In this document: piece by piece, positions 1 through 5,427 of the stretch
Layout of the letters: each line of letters starts with the position of its first letter
Position numbering within the stretch: position 1 is the stretch's first letter
From: an uncultured Actinomyces sp.
Lineage (GTDB): Bacteria > Actinomycetota > Actinomycetes > Actinomycetales > Actinomycetaceae
Direction: 5' to 3'
DNA length: 6,007 nucleotides
NCBI GenBank assembly: GCA_902773415.1
Contig: CACYEE010000138.1
Location: 1-6,007 of the forward strand
Position numbers and translations under genes: made by a program
Notes under the pieces: generated by a model
The model's database searches: none
What the model saw: the letters and a program-made list of their open reading frames with translations, nothing else
What the model was told of the DNA's origin: nothing

Positions 1-1
1 C

Positions 2-643
2 GGCATTGATTTCACTGAGGGTGCCAACAAGTTCGCCCTCATGAGCGCCCATGACGCCCTCGTGCAGGTTTCCGGCGCGCTGCGCGTGCTGGCCGACGCC
101 CTCATGAAGATCGCGAACGACGTGCGCTGGTACGCATCCGGCCCGCGCAACGGCATCGGCGAGCTCGTGATTCCCGAAAACGAGCCGGGTTCGTCGATCA
201 TGCCCGGCAAGGTGAACCCGACGCAGGCCGAGGCCATGACGATGGTCGCCACGAAGGTGTTCGGCAACGACGCGACCGTCGGCTTCGCCGGTTCGCAGGG
301 CAACTTCCAGCTCAACGTGTACAAGCCTGTCATGGCTTGGTGCGTGCTCGAATCCATCAAGCTGCTCGGCGATACCTGCGAGGCCTTCAACGACGGCTGC
401 GCCTACGGCATCGAGCCGAACGAGGAGAAGATCGCGGCGAACCTCGAATCGAACCTCATGCTGGTCACGGCGCTCAACCGCCACATCGGCTACGACAAGG
501 CGTCGAAGATCGCCAAGAACGCCCACCACGCGGGCATTTCGTTGCGCGAGAGCGCCCTCGAGCTCGGCTTCCTCACCGAGGAGGAGTTCGACAAGTGGGT
601 GGTTCCCGCCGACATGACGCATCCTTCGGCCGACGAAGGCTGA
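2..643 (+). CDS. fumC: Fumarate hydratase class II (fumarase C), C-terminal part; 5' end outside window
   Basis: Catalyses reversible hydration of fumarate to L-malate in the cytoplasm (TCA cycle or its reductive branch). The open frame enters from the left edge and gives 213 residues before TGA, a bit under half of the usual 460-470. The superfamily signature GSSIMPGKVNP lies at nt 188-220; its flexible loop carries the catalytic serine. Further fumarase-type blocks are ANDVRWYASGPRNGIGE before it, then GNFQLNV, GIEPNEEKI and ALNRHIGYDKA. The GIEPN and HIGYDKA blocks match fumarase better than aspartase or argininosuccinate lyase, which share the signature. An ATG at nt 41 is internal, because upstream codons (NKFAL then MSAHDALVQ) align with the family. 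A hairpin terminator follows 26 nt after the stop, so this is probably the last gene of its transcript. Family assignment is secure; the N-terminal half cannot be judged. Confidence 0.95.
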   Translation, partial: GIDFTEGANKFALMSAHDALVQVSGALRVLADALMKIANDVRWYASGPRNGIGELVIPENEPGSSIMPGKVNPTQAEAMTMVATKVFGNDATVGFAGSQGNFQLNVYKPVMAWCVLESIKLLGDTCEAFNDGCAYGIEPNEEKIAANLESNLMLVTALNRHIGYDKASKIAKNAHHAGISLRESALELGFLTEEEFDKWVVPADMTHPSADEG

Positions 644-667
644 TTCTCGGCATGGCGCATCTTCGGG

Positions 668-700
668 AGCGGCGGCCTTGCCTCGGCAGGCCGCCGTTTC
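668..700 (+). terminator. Probable intrinsic terminator after fumC
   Basis: CGGCGGCCT (670-678) pairs perfectly with AGGCCGCCG (688-696) around a 9-nt loop. G-U and A-U pairs extend the stem outward to 668 and 698. A short GTTTC run follows. The strong GC stem just after the fumC stop supports termination, but the U-tract is only three bases, so efficiency is uncertain. Confidence 0.6.
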
Positions 701-841
701 TGCCGAGAGGCCGAAGAGGTCTCCGAAAGCGAAAGCCTCCATTCGGACATCATGCTCCAGCTGGTCCCGATGCGGGGCGGCGGCTTCCGTCGGAGCTGGG
801 GGAGCCGCCTCCGCCCACGCCTCGGGTTGACCGCTTGGGAA

Positions 842-875
842 GCTGGCCCGGATGCGCATGCGCATCCGGGCCAGC
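842..875. repeat. 34-bp perfect palindrome
   Basis: The half-site GCTGGCCCGGATGCGCA (842-858) is followed directly by its exact reverse complement (859-875), with no spacer. As RNA it would form a stem of about 15 bp with a minimal loop; as DNA it could extrude a cruciform. No U-tract follows on either strand, so an ordinary intrinsic terminator is less likely. A large operator or a mobile-element end remains possible. Confidence 0.8.
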
Positions 876-950
876 CTTGCGTGATTGGCGGGTGCGCTTT
901 CCCGGGGCGTCAGGCGGCCTCCGTATGTTTGCGGTTGTGGGTCATGAATC

Positions 951-977
951 TGGGGCAGGGGTCTGTCCCCTGTCCCA
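951..977. repeat. REP-like imperfect inverted repeat, copy 1
   Basis: The left arm TGGGGCAGGGGTC (951-963) and right arm GTCCCCTGTCCCA (965-977) flank a single T. Eleven of 13 positions pair, and one of the two mismatches is a G-U in RNA. Arm length, single-nucleotide centre and the CAGGGG/CCCCTG core closely match the element between thyA and folA at 3338-3362, so the two look like relatives of one dispersed family. Confidence 0.65.
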
Positions 978-1136
978 TTTCTTGCTTCGGCGGCCAGCGG
1001 CGCGGCATGAGCGATGCGCGCAACTGGAGGCGTTCGGCAAGGCCTGGTTGCGCTGGTCCGTCATGAACCGGGGCGATCTGCCCGAATCGGTCATTGGCGT
1101 ATGAATCTCTTGTTTGGGTTTTTCGTGGGTTCCTGA

Positions 1137-1328
1137 TCGCGCCCGGGCTGTGTTGCGTGTGTGAAATGGGGATTGAACAGGAAGGCAGATTTGCTCGCGG
1201 TCCTCTGCGTGCGCGTGGGAGCAAGGTCTTTGGCGGGACTGTTGGAGCTGGAGGAGTTGAAGAAGCACATGGAGATTGCTGTTGCAAAAAGATTTCGGGG
1301 GTGCTTTCAGGTGCGTGGCACCGCATGA
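1137..1328 (+). pseudogene. Coding-like remnant ending in a hairpin, unidentified
   Basis: After an in-frame TGA at 1134-1136, this frame stays open for 63 codons and reads like protein rather than GC noise. It contains LNRKADLLAVL, then LLELEELKKHMEIAVAKRF, an acidic/basic helix with coiled-coil character, and ends VRGTA before TGA. No RBS or plausible start is visible at its left end, so it would be a 3' fragment of a lost gene. Its last codons overlap the hairpin at 1310-1322. REP-associated transposase genes often finish in a REP palindrome, so a transposase tail is one guess, but no catalytic motif remains to test it. It may also be chance. Confidence 0.25.
1310..1322. repeat. Small GGTGC/GCACC hairpin, REP-like core
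   Basis: GGTGC (1310-1314) pairs with GCACC (1318-1322) across a GTG loop. The core resembles the GGTGTC/GACACC core of the element at 5133-5163 but lacks extended arms. It sits 42-54 nt upstream of the bacteriocin start, so it would lie in that gene's 5' leader if transcription begins further up. It is too short to be certain. Confidence 0.35.
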
Positions 1329-1363
1329 GTTCCGTATTTCATCAATGATGAGAGGAGTTCAAG

Positions 1364-1687
1364 ATGAAGGAAACCGCATTTCCTGCTGCGGCCGTCGGGT
1401 TCGTCCTGGCTTCGGCTGGTGCTGCGCATGCGACCATCGCCTACCCGGCTCAGGGCGGGACCTGGGACTATGGCAACGGCAAGGTTCAGGCATGCTCGAA
1501 CTGCGACAAGGCGGGCAGGCGCTCCTCCTCGCTTTACAGGAACGGGAATCTCCAAGCCGGCAACGTGTGCGTGGCGAAGGGCTGGTCGTACGCAACGAAG
1601 TGCCATGCCCCGTGGACTGGCGGATTCGCCTACTGCTACAAGCCGTCCTGCTGGTTGCTGGCAGCTTGGCGGGAATCAGTGGTCTAG
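1364..1687 (+). CDS. Lactococcin 972-family bacteriocin precursor, six-cysteine variant
   Basis: Small secreted antibacterial peptide of 107 residues. Lactococcin 972 itself blocks septum formation by binding lipid II; that mode of action is known for the founder only. The ATG at 1364 follows AGAGGAG (1351-1357) at good spacing. Residues 1-23 form a Sec signal peptide: MKE start, hydrophobic stretch, and AHA before T24 as the likely cleavage site. The mature part carries the family hallmark GGTWDYG (31-37), then a CSNC segment where the family usually has SNY, an SSS block (54-56) and a late aromatic AYCY (89-92). Cysteines fall at 44, 47, 69, 80, 91 and 96, and none in the signal peptide. 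Founder lactococcin 972 has none, so up to three disulfides are inferred. The last ten residues (LLAAWRESVV) look unlike the usual aromatic end. The next gene begins 21 nt downstream and is the truncated immunity gene. Confidence 0.82.
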   Translation: MKETAFPAAAVGFVLASAGAAHATIAYPAQGGTWDYGNGKVQACSNCDKAGRRSSSLYRNGNLQAGNVCVAKGWSYATKCHAPWTGGFAYCYKPSCWLLAAWRESVV

Positions 1688-1708
1688 TTGAGGCAAGGAG
1701 GCTTTCCG

Positions 1709-2458
1709 ATGCTGCGCACTGCAATGAGGCTGCTCGGCCTTCTCTTCGGGTTCTCTTTGGTGCTGCTTGTCGCCTTCGGGTTGCAGGAACAGAGCCGGAC
1801 CTTTCCTTTGGGAACGGATCGGATGGTCGTTCTCGATGTCTCTGCGGCCGCCATCTTGAAAGCCGAGATGGTTGTTCAGCTCGACGAGCTTGCCCGCAGC
1901 GACGAAAGCCTCCTTGCCAAACCGGCCGTGTCCTTGGAGGATATGAAGGAATGCACGTTCTTTGTCTTTGGCGATTGCGTCGAGGAATCATCGGTGCCGA
2001 CATGGAGCTCCTCTCGGCGCGGCATCCTTCGCTGTTCGTCCGGGATCGGCGACTACCCGGTGTCGGGAACCTGCGCGTATCGCTCGGACTCTCCGCTCGA
2101 ACAGGATATTCAAGCGTGGGCAAAGGACGCGAACATCTCAATCGCATATTCGGAACAGGCGAGCCTGCGAAAGGCGGTTCTCGCTTCGCTTGAGCGCAAC
2201 GGCATGGGGATTCTCCTGTGCGGGACCGCATTTGCTCTGTGCGCGGTAGCCCTGGCGTGGCTCGCCGTCCGGGCCGGCAGCCGGCGAATCCGCCACACCG
2301 CAGGCGTGCCCGCATGGGCAATCCACGGGCGCGATGTGTGGATTCTGCTTGTCGCCCTTGCCCCTCCGGTGATCCTCGGGGCTATGGCCGGAAGCCTCCG
2401 GGTGGAGAAAAGCAGCGTCTGGGCATCGCTCGCGCATTGTACGAGAATGCGCGGCTGA
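1709..2458 (+). pseudogene. Lactococcin 972-associated membrane (putative immunity) protein, truncated by deletion
   Basis: In lactococcin-972 clusters the gene after the bacteriocin encodes a large multi-TM protein, about 650-700 residues, thought to give immunity or form the permease partner of the ABC ATPase. Here AAGGAGG just upstream sets the start at ATG 1709; an upstream in-frame ATG at 1688 lacks this site. Seen in the 249 residues: TM1 (about 9-26), an extracytoplasmic region (27-165) with four cysteines (82, 90, 109, 122), TM2 (167-187), a basic FtsX-like stretch (SRRIRHTAGV, 191-200) and TM3 (210-228). After about residue 230 (nt 2391-2400) the next frame abruptly becomes ABC ATPase, and the remaining residues are out-of-frame readthrough. 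Most of the membrane domain is therefore missing and function is unlikely. Codons such as TTT, TCT and TTG are commoner here than in fumC or thyA, which suggests horizontal acquisition. Confidence 0.72.
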
Positions 2459-2622
2459 TATTCGCGGACGAACCGACGGCATCCTTGGATGCGGCGAACA
2501 GGGCGATGGTTGCGGACCTGCTGCGCAGTGCGGCCGCGGCAGGAGCGGCGGTTGTGCTGGCCACCCATGACGAGGAGCTTGTCGCCCGCGCGGATGCTCT
2601 CTACGATGTGGCTGCTGCTTGA
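2392..2622 (+). pseudogene. ABC transporter ATPase of lactococcin-972 export type, C-terminal remnant
   Basis: Only the last 76 or so residues of an ABC ATPase (normally about 210-220) are present. Visible in order are PPGGEKQRLGIARAL (signature region; the usual LSGGE reads PPGGE), LIFADEPTASLD (Walker B with catalytic E and the D-loop) and ATHDEEL (H-loop histidine). Walker A and the Q-loop are absent: upstream sequence in this frame is out-of-frame immunity-gene sequence. No RBS or start precedes it. Such an ATPase would pair with the membrane protein upstream to export or protect against the bacteriocin. The altered first two signature residues lie at the fusion point and are probably junction sequence rather than evolved change. 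The 3' end overlaps the end of folA on the other strand by 22 bp. Confidence 0.85.
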
Positions 2623-3317
2623 CCTCGGGAATCCAGAAGCTGCGCGAGACGGGCGAGCGCCGGAGATTCGAGCGCTTCTGGCCGGGCGTAGAGCGTGAAT
2701 CGGTAGGCGACGGGGCCTGCCTCGCCACCGGAGGCTGCGGAGCCTGCCGGCGCCTGCGAGGCCGAGGCGAGCCAGCCGCGGCCGGGCAGGGCCGCCGCGA
2801 TCTCGAAGCAGTCGGGGATTTCCGGGGCGAAGGCGTCGGCCTGCGGCACCTCGATGTCGAGGTCGGTCACGCACAGGAGGTCGGCGTCGGCGATGGCCTG
2901 CGCATACAGCTGCGCCCCGCCGATGCACCAGGCAAGCGGCGCGTCCTGCGCCCGAGACCTTCTTGCCGGCGCATGCGCTTCGTGCGTCGCCGGGCCGGGA
3001 GCCGCCGCGCTCGCCCGGGTTTTCGGGGTCCCCGCGTCGTCCCCGCGCTCGGCAAGCATGCGCGCCTGCGCCCAGGATGCGGCCAGCGCGGCCCCCGGAG
3101 CCTCGTAGTCGGGGTTGCGGGTGACGACGATGTTCGCGCGTCCGGGCAGCGGACGGTACTTCGGGGAAAGCGATTCCCACGTCTTGCGGCCCATGACGAC
3201 GGGGCAGCCGCGCGTCATGCGGCGAAAGAGGGCCATGTCCTCGGGCACGCGCCACGGCAGCGCTCCGCCCGCGCCAATCGCGCGCCTGTGCGCCTGGGCC
3301 CAGATCGAGCCAATCAT
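2601..3317 (-). CDS. folA: Dihydrofolate reductase with internal low-complexity insertion
   Basis: Reduces dihydrofolate to tetrahydrofolate with NADPH in the cytoplasm, and is the usual trimethoprim target. At 238 residues it exceeds the typical 160-190. Seen: PWRVPED (21-27) with the substrate-binding acid D27, GRKTW (43-47), PLPGR (56-60) with the folate-contacting arginine, WCIGGAQLY (130-138, NADPH-binding glycines), TDLDIEV (151-157) and a final RFTLYAR strand (206-212). Extra length sits in an Ala/Arg/Pro-rich segment at about 91-127, before the IGG motif, a smaller Gly/Ala/Ser loop at 189-201 and a tail after 212. ATG 3317 follows GGAGGAGGG, a strong RBS. It lies 54 bp downstream of thyA on the same strand, so it is probably cotranscribed and recycles the DHF that ThyA makes. 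The last codons run antisense to the ATPase remnant, so its tail may have been reshaped by that locus. Confidence 0.93.
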   Translation of the reverse strand: MIGSIWAQAHRRAIGAGGALPWRVPEDMALFRRMTRGCPVVMGRKTWESLSPKYRPLPGRANIVVTRNPDYEAPGAALAASWAQARMLAERGDDAGTPKTRASAAAPGPATHEAHAPARRSRAQDAPLAWCIGGAQLYAQAIADADLLCVTDLDIEVPQADAFAPEIPDCFEIAAALPGRGWLASASQAPAGSAASGGEAGPVAYRFTLYARPEALESPALARLAQLLDSRGQAAATS

Positions 3318-3337
3318 CGTCGTCCCTCCTCCAAAGT

Positions 3338-3362
3338 GGTACAGGGGACCGTCCCCTGTACC
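3338..3362. repeat. Perfect inverted repeat between thyA and folA (REP-like, copy 2)
   Basis: GGTACAGGGGAC (3338-3349) and its exact complement GTCCCCTGTACC (3351-3362) flank one C. It begins 9 nt after the thyA stop and ends 20 nt before the folA ATG, in transcription order. In RNA it would form a 12-bp GC-rich hairpin with almost no loop and no following U-tract. It may stabilise the thyA 3' end, attenuate folA, or simply be a dispersed REP-like element like 951-977. Confidence 0.75.
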
Positions 3363-3371
3363 GCAACGCTG

Positions 3372-4178
3372 CTAGACGCTCACCGGGGCCGAGATCTTCG
3401 GATGATGCCGGTAGCCCTCCGAGGCGTCGATATCGTCCATCTCGTAGTCGAAGATCGAAGCGGCCCTGTTCAGGCGCAGGGTGGGGAAAGGGTAGGGCTC
3501 GCGCGAGAGCTGCTCCCTGACCTGCTCGACGTGGTTGAGGTAGATGTGGCAGTCTCCGCCGGTCCACACGAACTCGCCCACCTGCAAATCGCACTGTTGG
3601 GCGATCATGTGGGTCAGCAGCGCGTAGGAGGCGATGTTGAAGGGCACGCCGAGGAACAGGTCGGCACTGCGCTGGTAGAGCTGGCAGGAAAGGCGTCCCT
3701 CGGCCACGTAGAACTGGAAGAGCGCGTGGCAGGGCTGGAGCGCCATCTCGTCCAGATCGGCCACGTTCCAGGCCGAGACCACCAGGCGCCGCGAATTCGG
3801 GTTCGCCCGAATCTCCTCGACGACGCGCGCGATCTGGTCGATGTGCTCGCCGTTCGGCGCGGGCCAGTTGCGCCACTGGTAGCCGTAGACCGGCCCGAGG
3901 TTCCCCTCTGCGTCCGCCCACTCGTCCCAGATCGAGATGCCCTGCTCGTGAAGCCAGCCGATGTTCGTCGAGCCCTTGAGGAACCACAGCAGCTCGCCCT
4001 TGATCGCCTTCATCGTCACGAACTTCGTCGTGATTCGCGGAAAGCCTTCTTCGGCAAGATCGAAGCGAAGCTGGCGGCCGAACACGGAAATGGTGCCGGT
4101 TCCGGTGCGGTCGCCCTTGCGGGTGCCGTTGGCGAGCACGTCGGCGAGAAGGTCCTCATACTGGCGGTTGATTTTCAT
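3372..4178 (-). CDS. thyA: Thymidylate synthase (ThyA type)
   Basis: Methylates dUMP to dTMP using 5,10-methylene-THF and releases dihydrofolate, the only de novo dTMP route in organisms lacking ThyX. Its 268 residues match the family length (264 in E. coli). Visible elements are DRTGTGT (23-29) with the phosphate-binding arginine, the ELLWFL helix (62-67), the active site LQPCHALFQFYV with catalytic Cys150, QLYQRSAD (166-173) binding dUMP phosphate, GVPFNIASY (177-185) with Asn181, DCHIY (209-213), and a C-terminal APVSV resembling the APVAI end of E. coli ThyA. The protein looks complete and functional. The start at 4178 is fixed by MKINRQYEDLL, which aligns with the family start. No Shine-Dalgarno stands at normal distance; TAGACT lies 6 nt before the ATG, so the transcript may be leaderless. 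folA follows on the same strand. Confidence 0.97.
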   Translation of the reverse strand: MKINRQYEDLLADVLANGTRKGDRTGTGTISVFGRQLRFDLAEEGFPRITTKFVTMKAIKGELLWFLKGSTNIGWLHEQGISIWDEWADAEGNLGPVYGYQWRNWPAPNGEHIDQIARVVEEIRANPNSRRLVVSAWNVADLDEMALQPCHALFQFYVAEGRLSCQLYQRSADLFLGVPFNIASYALLTHMIAQQCDLQVGEFVWTGGDCHIYLNHVEQVREQLSREPYPFPTLRLNRAASIFDYEMDDIDASEGYRHHPKISAPVSV

Positions 4179-4184
4179 GATGCG

Positions 4185-4190
4185 AGTCTA
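4185..4190 (-). promoter_or_regulatory. Candidate -10 box of thyA (leaderless)
   Basis: On the minus strand TAGACT ends six nucleotides before the thyA ATG. A TANNNT hexamer at this distance is typical of actinobacterial leaderless genes, where transcription starts at the A of ATG. No good TTGACA-like -35 is visible at 16-18 nt, and the nearest purine run (GGCAGG) is 12 nt from the ATG, too far for an ordinary RBS. Confidence 0.4.
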
Positions 4191-4244
4191 CCTGCCGGGC
4201 GTTCGGAGCTGGTGGACGCTCCGGTGGCGACGCCGGGGCGCGCG

Positions 4245-4250
4245 TAGCAT
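4245..4250 (+). promoter_or_regulatory. Candidate -10 box of the EamA permease gene (leaderless)
   Basis: TAGCAT is followed by 7 nt and then ATG 4258, the arrangement expected for a leaderless transcript. This favours 4258 over the in-frame ATG at 4249, which overlaps the hexamer. No Shine-Dalgarno precedes either ATG, and no clear -35 is seen. Confidence 0.4.
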
Positions 4251-4257
4251 GGGCGCC

Positions 4258-5124
4258 ATGACGAACCTGAGCGAAGGGCGCGCCAAGGCGGCGCTCGCGA
4301 CGACGGCGACCTTGTGGGGCACCGTCGGCCTTTTCGTACGGTTCTTGTCCGTTCCCTCGGCCTTCCTCGCGCTCTTCCGTGCCGTCATCGCCGTCGTGGT
4401 CGTCACGGCGCTGCTTGCGTGCCTCGGAAAGCGCATCGACTGGCGTGCCGTGCATGCGAATCTTCCGCTGCTGGCGGGCGCAGGCCTGGCCCTTGGGGCG
4501 AACTGGCTGTTCCTGTTCGAGGCCTACCTGCATACCTCGGTTGCGGTGGCGACGCTGTGCAACTATCTTGGGCCGGTTTACGTCGTCGCCCTGTCGCCCC
4601 TCGTGCTGGGGGAGAAGCTGAGCCGACGCAAGGCCGCCTGCGTCGCCGCCGCGCTGGTGGGCATGGTTTTCGTTTCCGGAGTTCTGGGCGAGGGGCTGGC
4701 GTCGGGGCGCGGTGGGGTCGGCATGTTCTTCGGCCTCGCCTCGGGCCTGTGCTACGCCTTCATCGTATTCCTGACGAAGAAGCTGTGCGGCGTCGGCGGC
4801 ATCGAAACCACGCTGGCACAGCTGTTTTTCTCGGGCCTGCTCGTGGCCGCCTATCTGGCCGCGACGGGAGGCTGGCGCGGCGCCTGGCTCGACGCGCGCT
4901 CCCTGGCCATCATTGCCGTCGTCGGAATCCTGCACACCGGCGTCGCCTATGTTCTCTATTTTTCCGCGGTCGACGTCCTGCCCGCCCAGACGGTCGCGTC
5001 CTTGTCCTACATCGACCCGGTCGTCGCAATCCTCCTGTCCTGGCTCGTGTTCGCCGAGCCGCTGACCCTGCTTGGCTGGCTCGGTGCCGCCCTTATTCTC
5101 GGCGCCACCTTCGTCGCCAACTAA
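4258..5124 (+). CDS. EamA/DMT-superfamily membrane permease
   Basis: Integral membrane transporter of 288 residues, the usual size for a ten-helix drug/metabolite transporter built from two EamA repeats. Relatives export amino acids, nucleobases or other small metabolites; the substrate here cannot be read from sequence. Repeat 1 (about 9-142) contains GTVGLFVRF, LALFRA (37-42), NWLFLFEAY and the characteristic loop PLVLGEKLSRRK (114-125). Repeat 2 (about 153-288) contains CYAFIVFLTKK, a YVLYFSAV block, SYIDPVVAILLSWLVF and the closing FAEPLTLLGWLGAALIL. Both repeats end in the family's conserved glutamate-containing segment (GEK and AEP). The start was chosen at 4258 because MTNLSEGRAKAALA leads straight into TM1 and a TAGCAT box lies 7 nt upstream. 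It diverges from thyA across a 79-nt spacer; no functional link to folate is evident. A palindrome begins 9 nt after the stop. Confidence 0.88.
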   Translation: MTNLSEGRAKAALATTATLWGTVGLFVRFLSVPSAFLALFRAVIAVVVVTALLACLGKRIDWRAVHANLPLLAGAGLALGANWLFLFEAYLHTSVAVATLCNYLGPVYVVALSPLVLGEKLSRRKAACVAAALVGMVFVSGVLGEGLASGRGGVGMFFGLASGLCYAFIVFLTKKLCGVGGIETTLAQLFFSGLLVAAYLAATGGWRGAWLDARSLAIIAVVGILHTGVAYVLYFSAVDVLPAQTVASLSYIDPVVAILLSWLVFAEPLTLLGWLGAALILGATFVAN

Positions 5125-5132
5125 GCGCCCGT

Positions 5133-5163
5133 CGTATCAAAGGTGTCAGACACCTGCGATACG
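5133..5163. repeat. REP-like inverted repeat after the permease gene, copy 3
   Basis: CGTATCAAAGGTGTC (5133-5147) and GACACCTGCGATACG (5149-5163) flank a single A; 13 of 15 positions pair. The GGTGTC/GACACC core with a one-nucleotide centre is a pattern seen in REP-type elements linked to IS200/Y1-like (RAYT) transposases. Without a U-tract it is a poor intrinsic terminator, but it is well placed to cap the permease mRNA. Confidence 0.65.
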
Positions 5164-5283
5164 TACCCCGGGTGGTGTGGGGCGACGGGCCGGGTACGGT
5201 ATCCGTGCGTCCGGCGCTGCCGCCGCTTCGCCAGGGTGCCGCCACCTCGCCCGCGCCCGGCACGCACGTCCATTGGAGGCCTT

Positions 5284-5427
5284 CTGCCAGCCCGCCTCAA
5301 GGAGAAACCCGTCGAACTCCCGATGCCCGATGCCGGCGCGGAGCCGCAGGACCGGGTCGAGGAACACGACCGTCTTCGGGTAGTTGTCCTTGATGGCAAG
5401 AAACGGGGCAAATTCGCGCTCTTCCAT
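5284..5427 (-). pseudogene. C-terminal remnant of an AAA_14/DUF4143-type ATP-binding protein
   Basis: Forty-eight residues read EREFAPFLAIKDNYPKTVV, then FLDP, then GIGHREFDGFLLEAGW. This matches the extreme C-terminus of the AAA_14 plus DUF4143 ATPase family, whose members usually end in an REL-x-IxDNYPKYV block and a GI-x-H-x-x-x-x-x-FLL block. These ATPases are common in gut Actinobacteria and anaerobes and their roles are mostly unknown. The P-loop and nearly all the protein (normally about 400 residues) are missing. Just upstream (around 5434-5450), another frame reads PADETII, which could be the preceding family segment displaced by a frameshift; this is weak. Downstream the frame runs on through arginine-rich sequence into the palindrome at 5133-5163 and stops there. 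The rest of the 5164-5551 spacer holds no gene I can support. Confidence 0.55.

Larger units (their letters stand above)
644..1363. other. 720-nt spacer between fumC and the bacteriocin locus
   Basis: No complete gene is convincing here. Open frames on both strands are GC-driven, arginine- and proline-rich, and match nothing I recognise. Contents that can be supported are the fumC terminator, a weaker 7-bp stem (779-785 with 803-809), a 34-bp perfect palindrome (842-875), a REP-like inverted repeat (951-977), a coding-like remnant (1137-1328) and a small hairpin (1310-1322). From about 1085 onward the sequence becomes visibly less GC-rich, like the bacteriocin locus that follows. The bacteriocin promoter should lie in this right half, but I see no clear -35/-10 pair. 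Confidence 0.6.

Noticed and set aside
941..1067. GTCATGAA repeated at 941-948 and 1060-1067 with loosely similar sequence after each
   Set aside because: Similarity beyond the 8-mer is poor and needs gaps; it could be chance.
337..1104. 255-codon open frame overlapping the end of fumC and the spacer; its tail (SVMNRGDLPESVIGV) looks protein-like
   Set aside because: Most is out of frame with fumC and arginine-rich. The short tail is suggestive, but I recognise no family and see no start or RBS for it.
2110..3987. 625-codon open frame on the minus strand overlapping thyA, folA and the immunity gene
   Set aside because: It is antisense or out of frame to well-supported genes, is arginine/alanine-rich with no recognisable domain, and arises from high GC content.
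2619..4247. 542-codon open frame on the + strand
   Set aside because: It lies antisense to thyA and folA, whose conserved catalytic motifs are clear; its composition is that of a GC-driven shadow.
5162..5198. CGTACCC/GGGTACG arms (5162-5168 with 5192-5198) beside the palindrome at 5133
   Set aside because: Seven-bp arms with a 23-nt loop are expected by chance in such GC-rich sequence.
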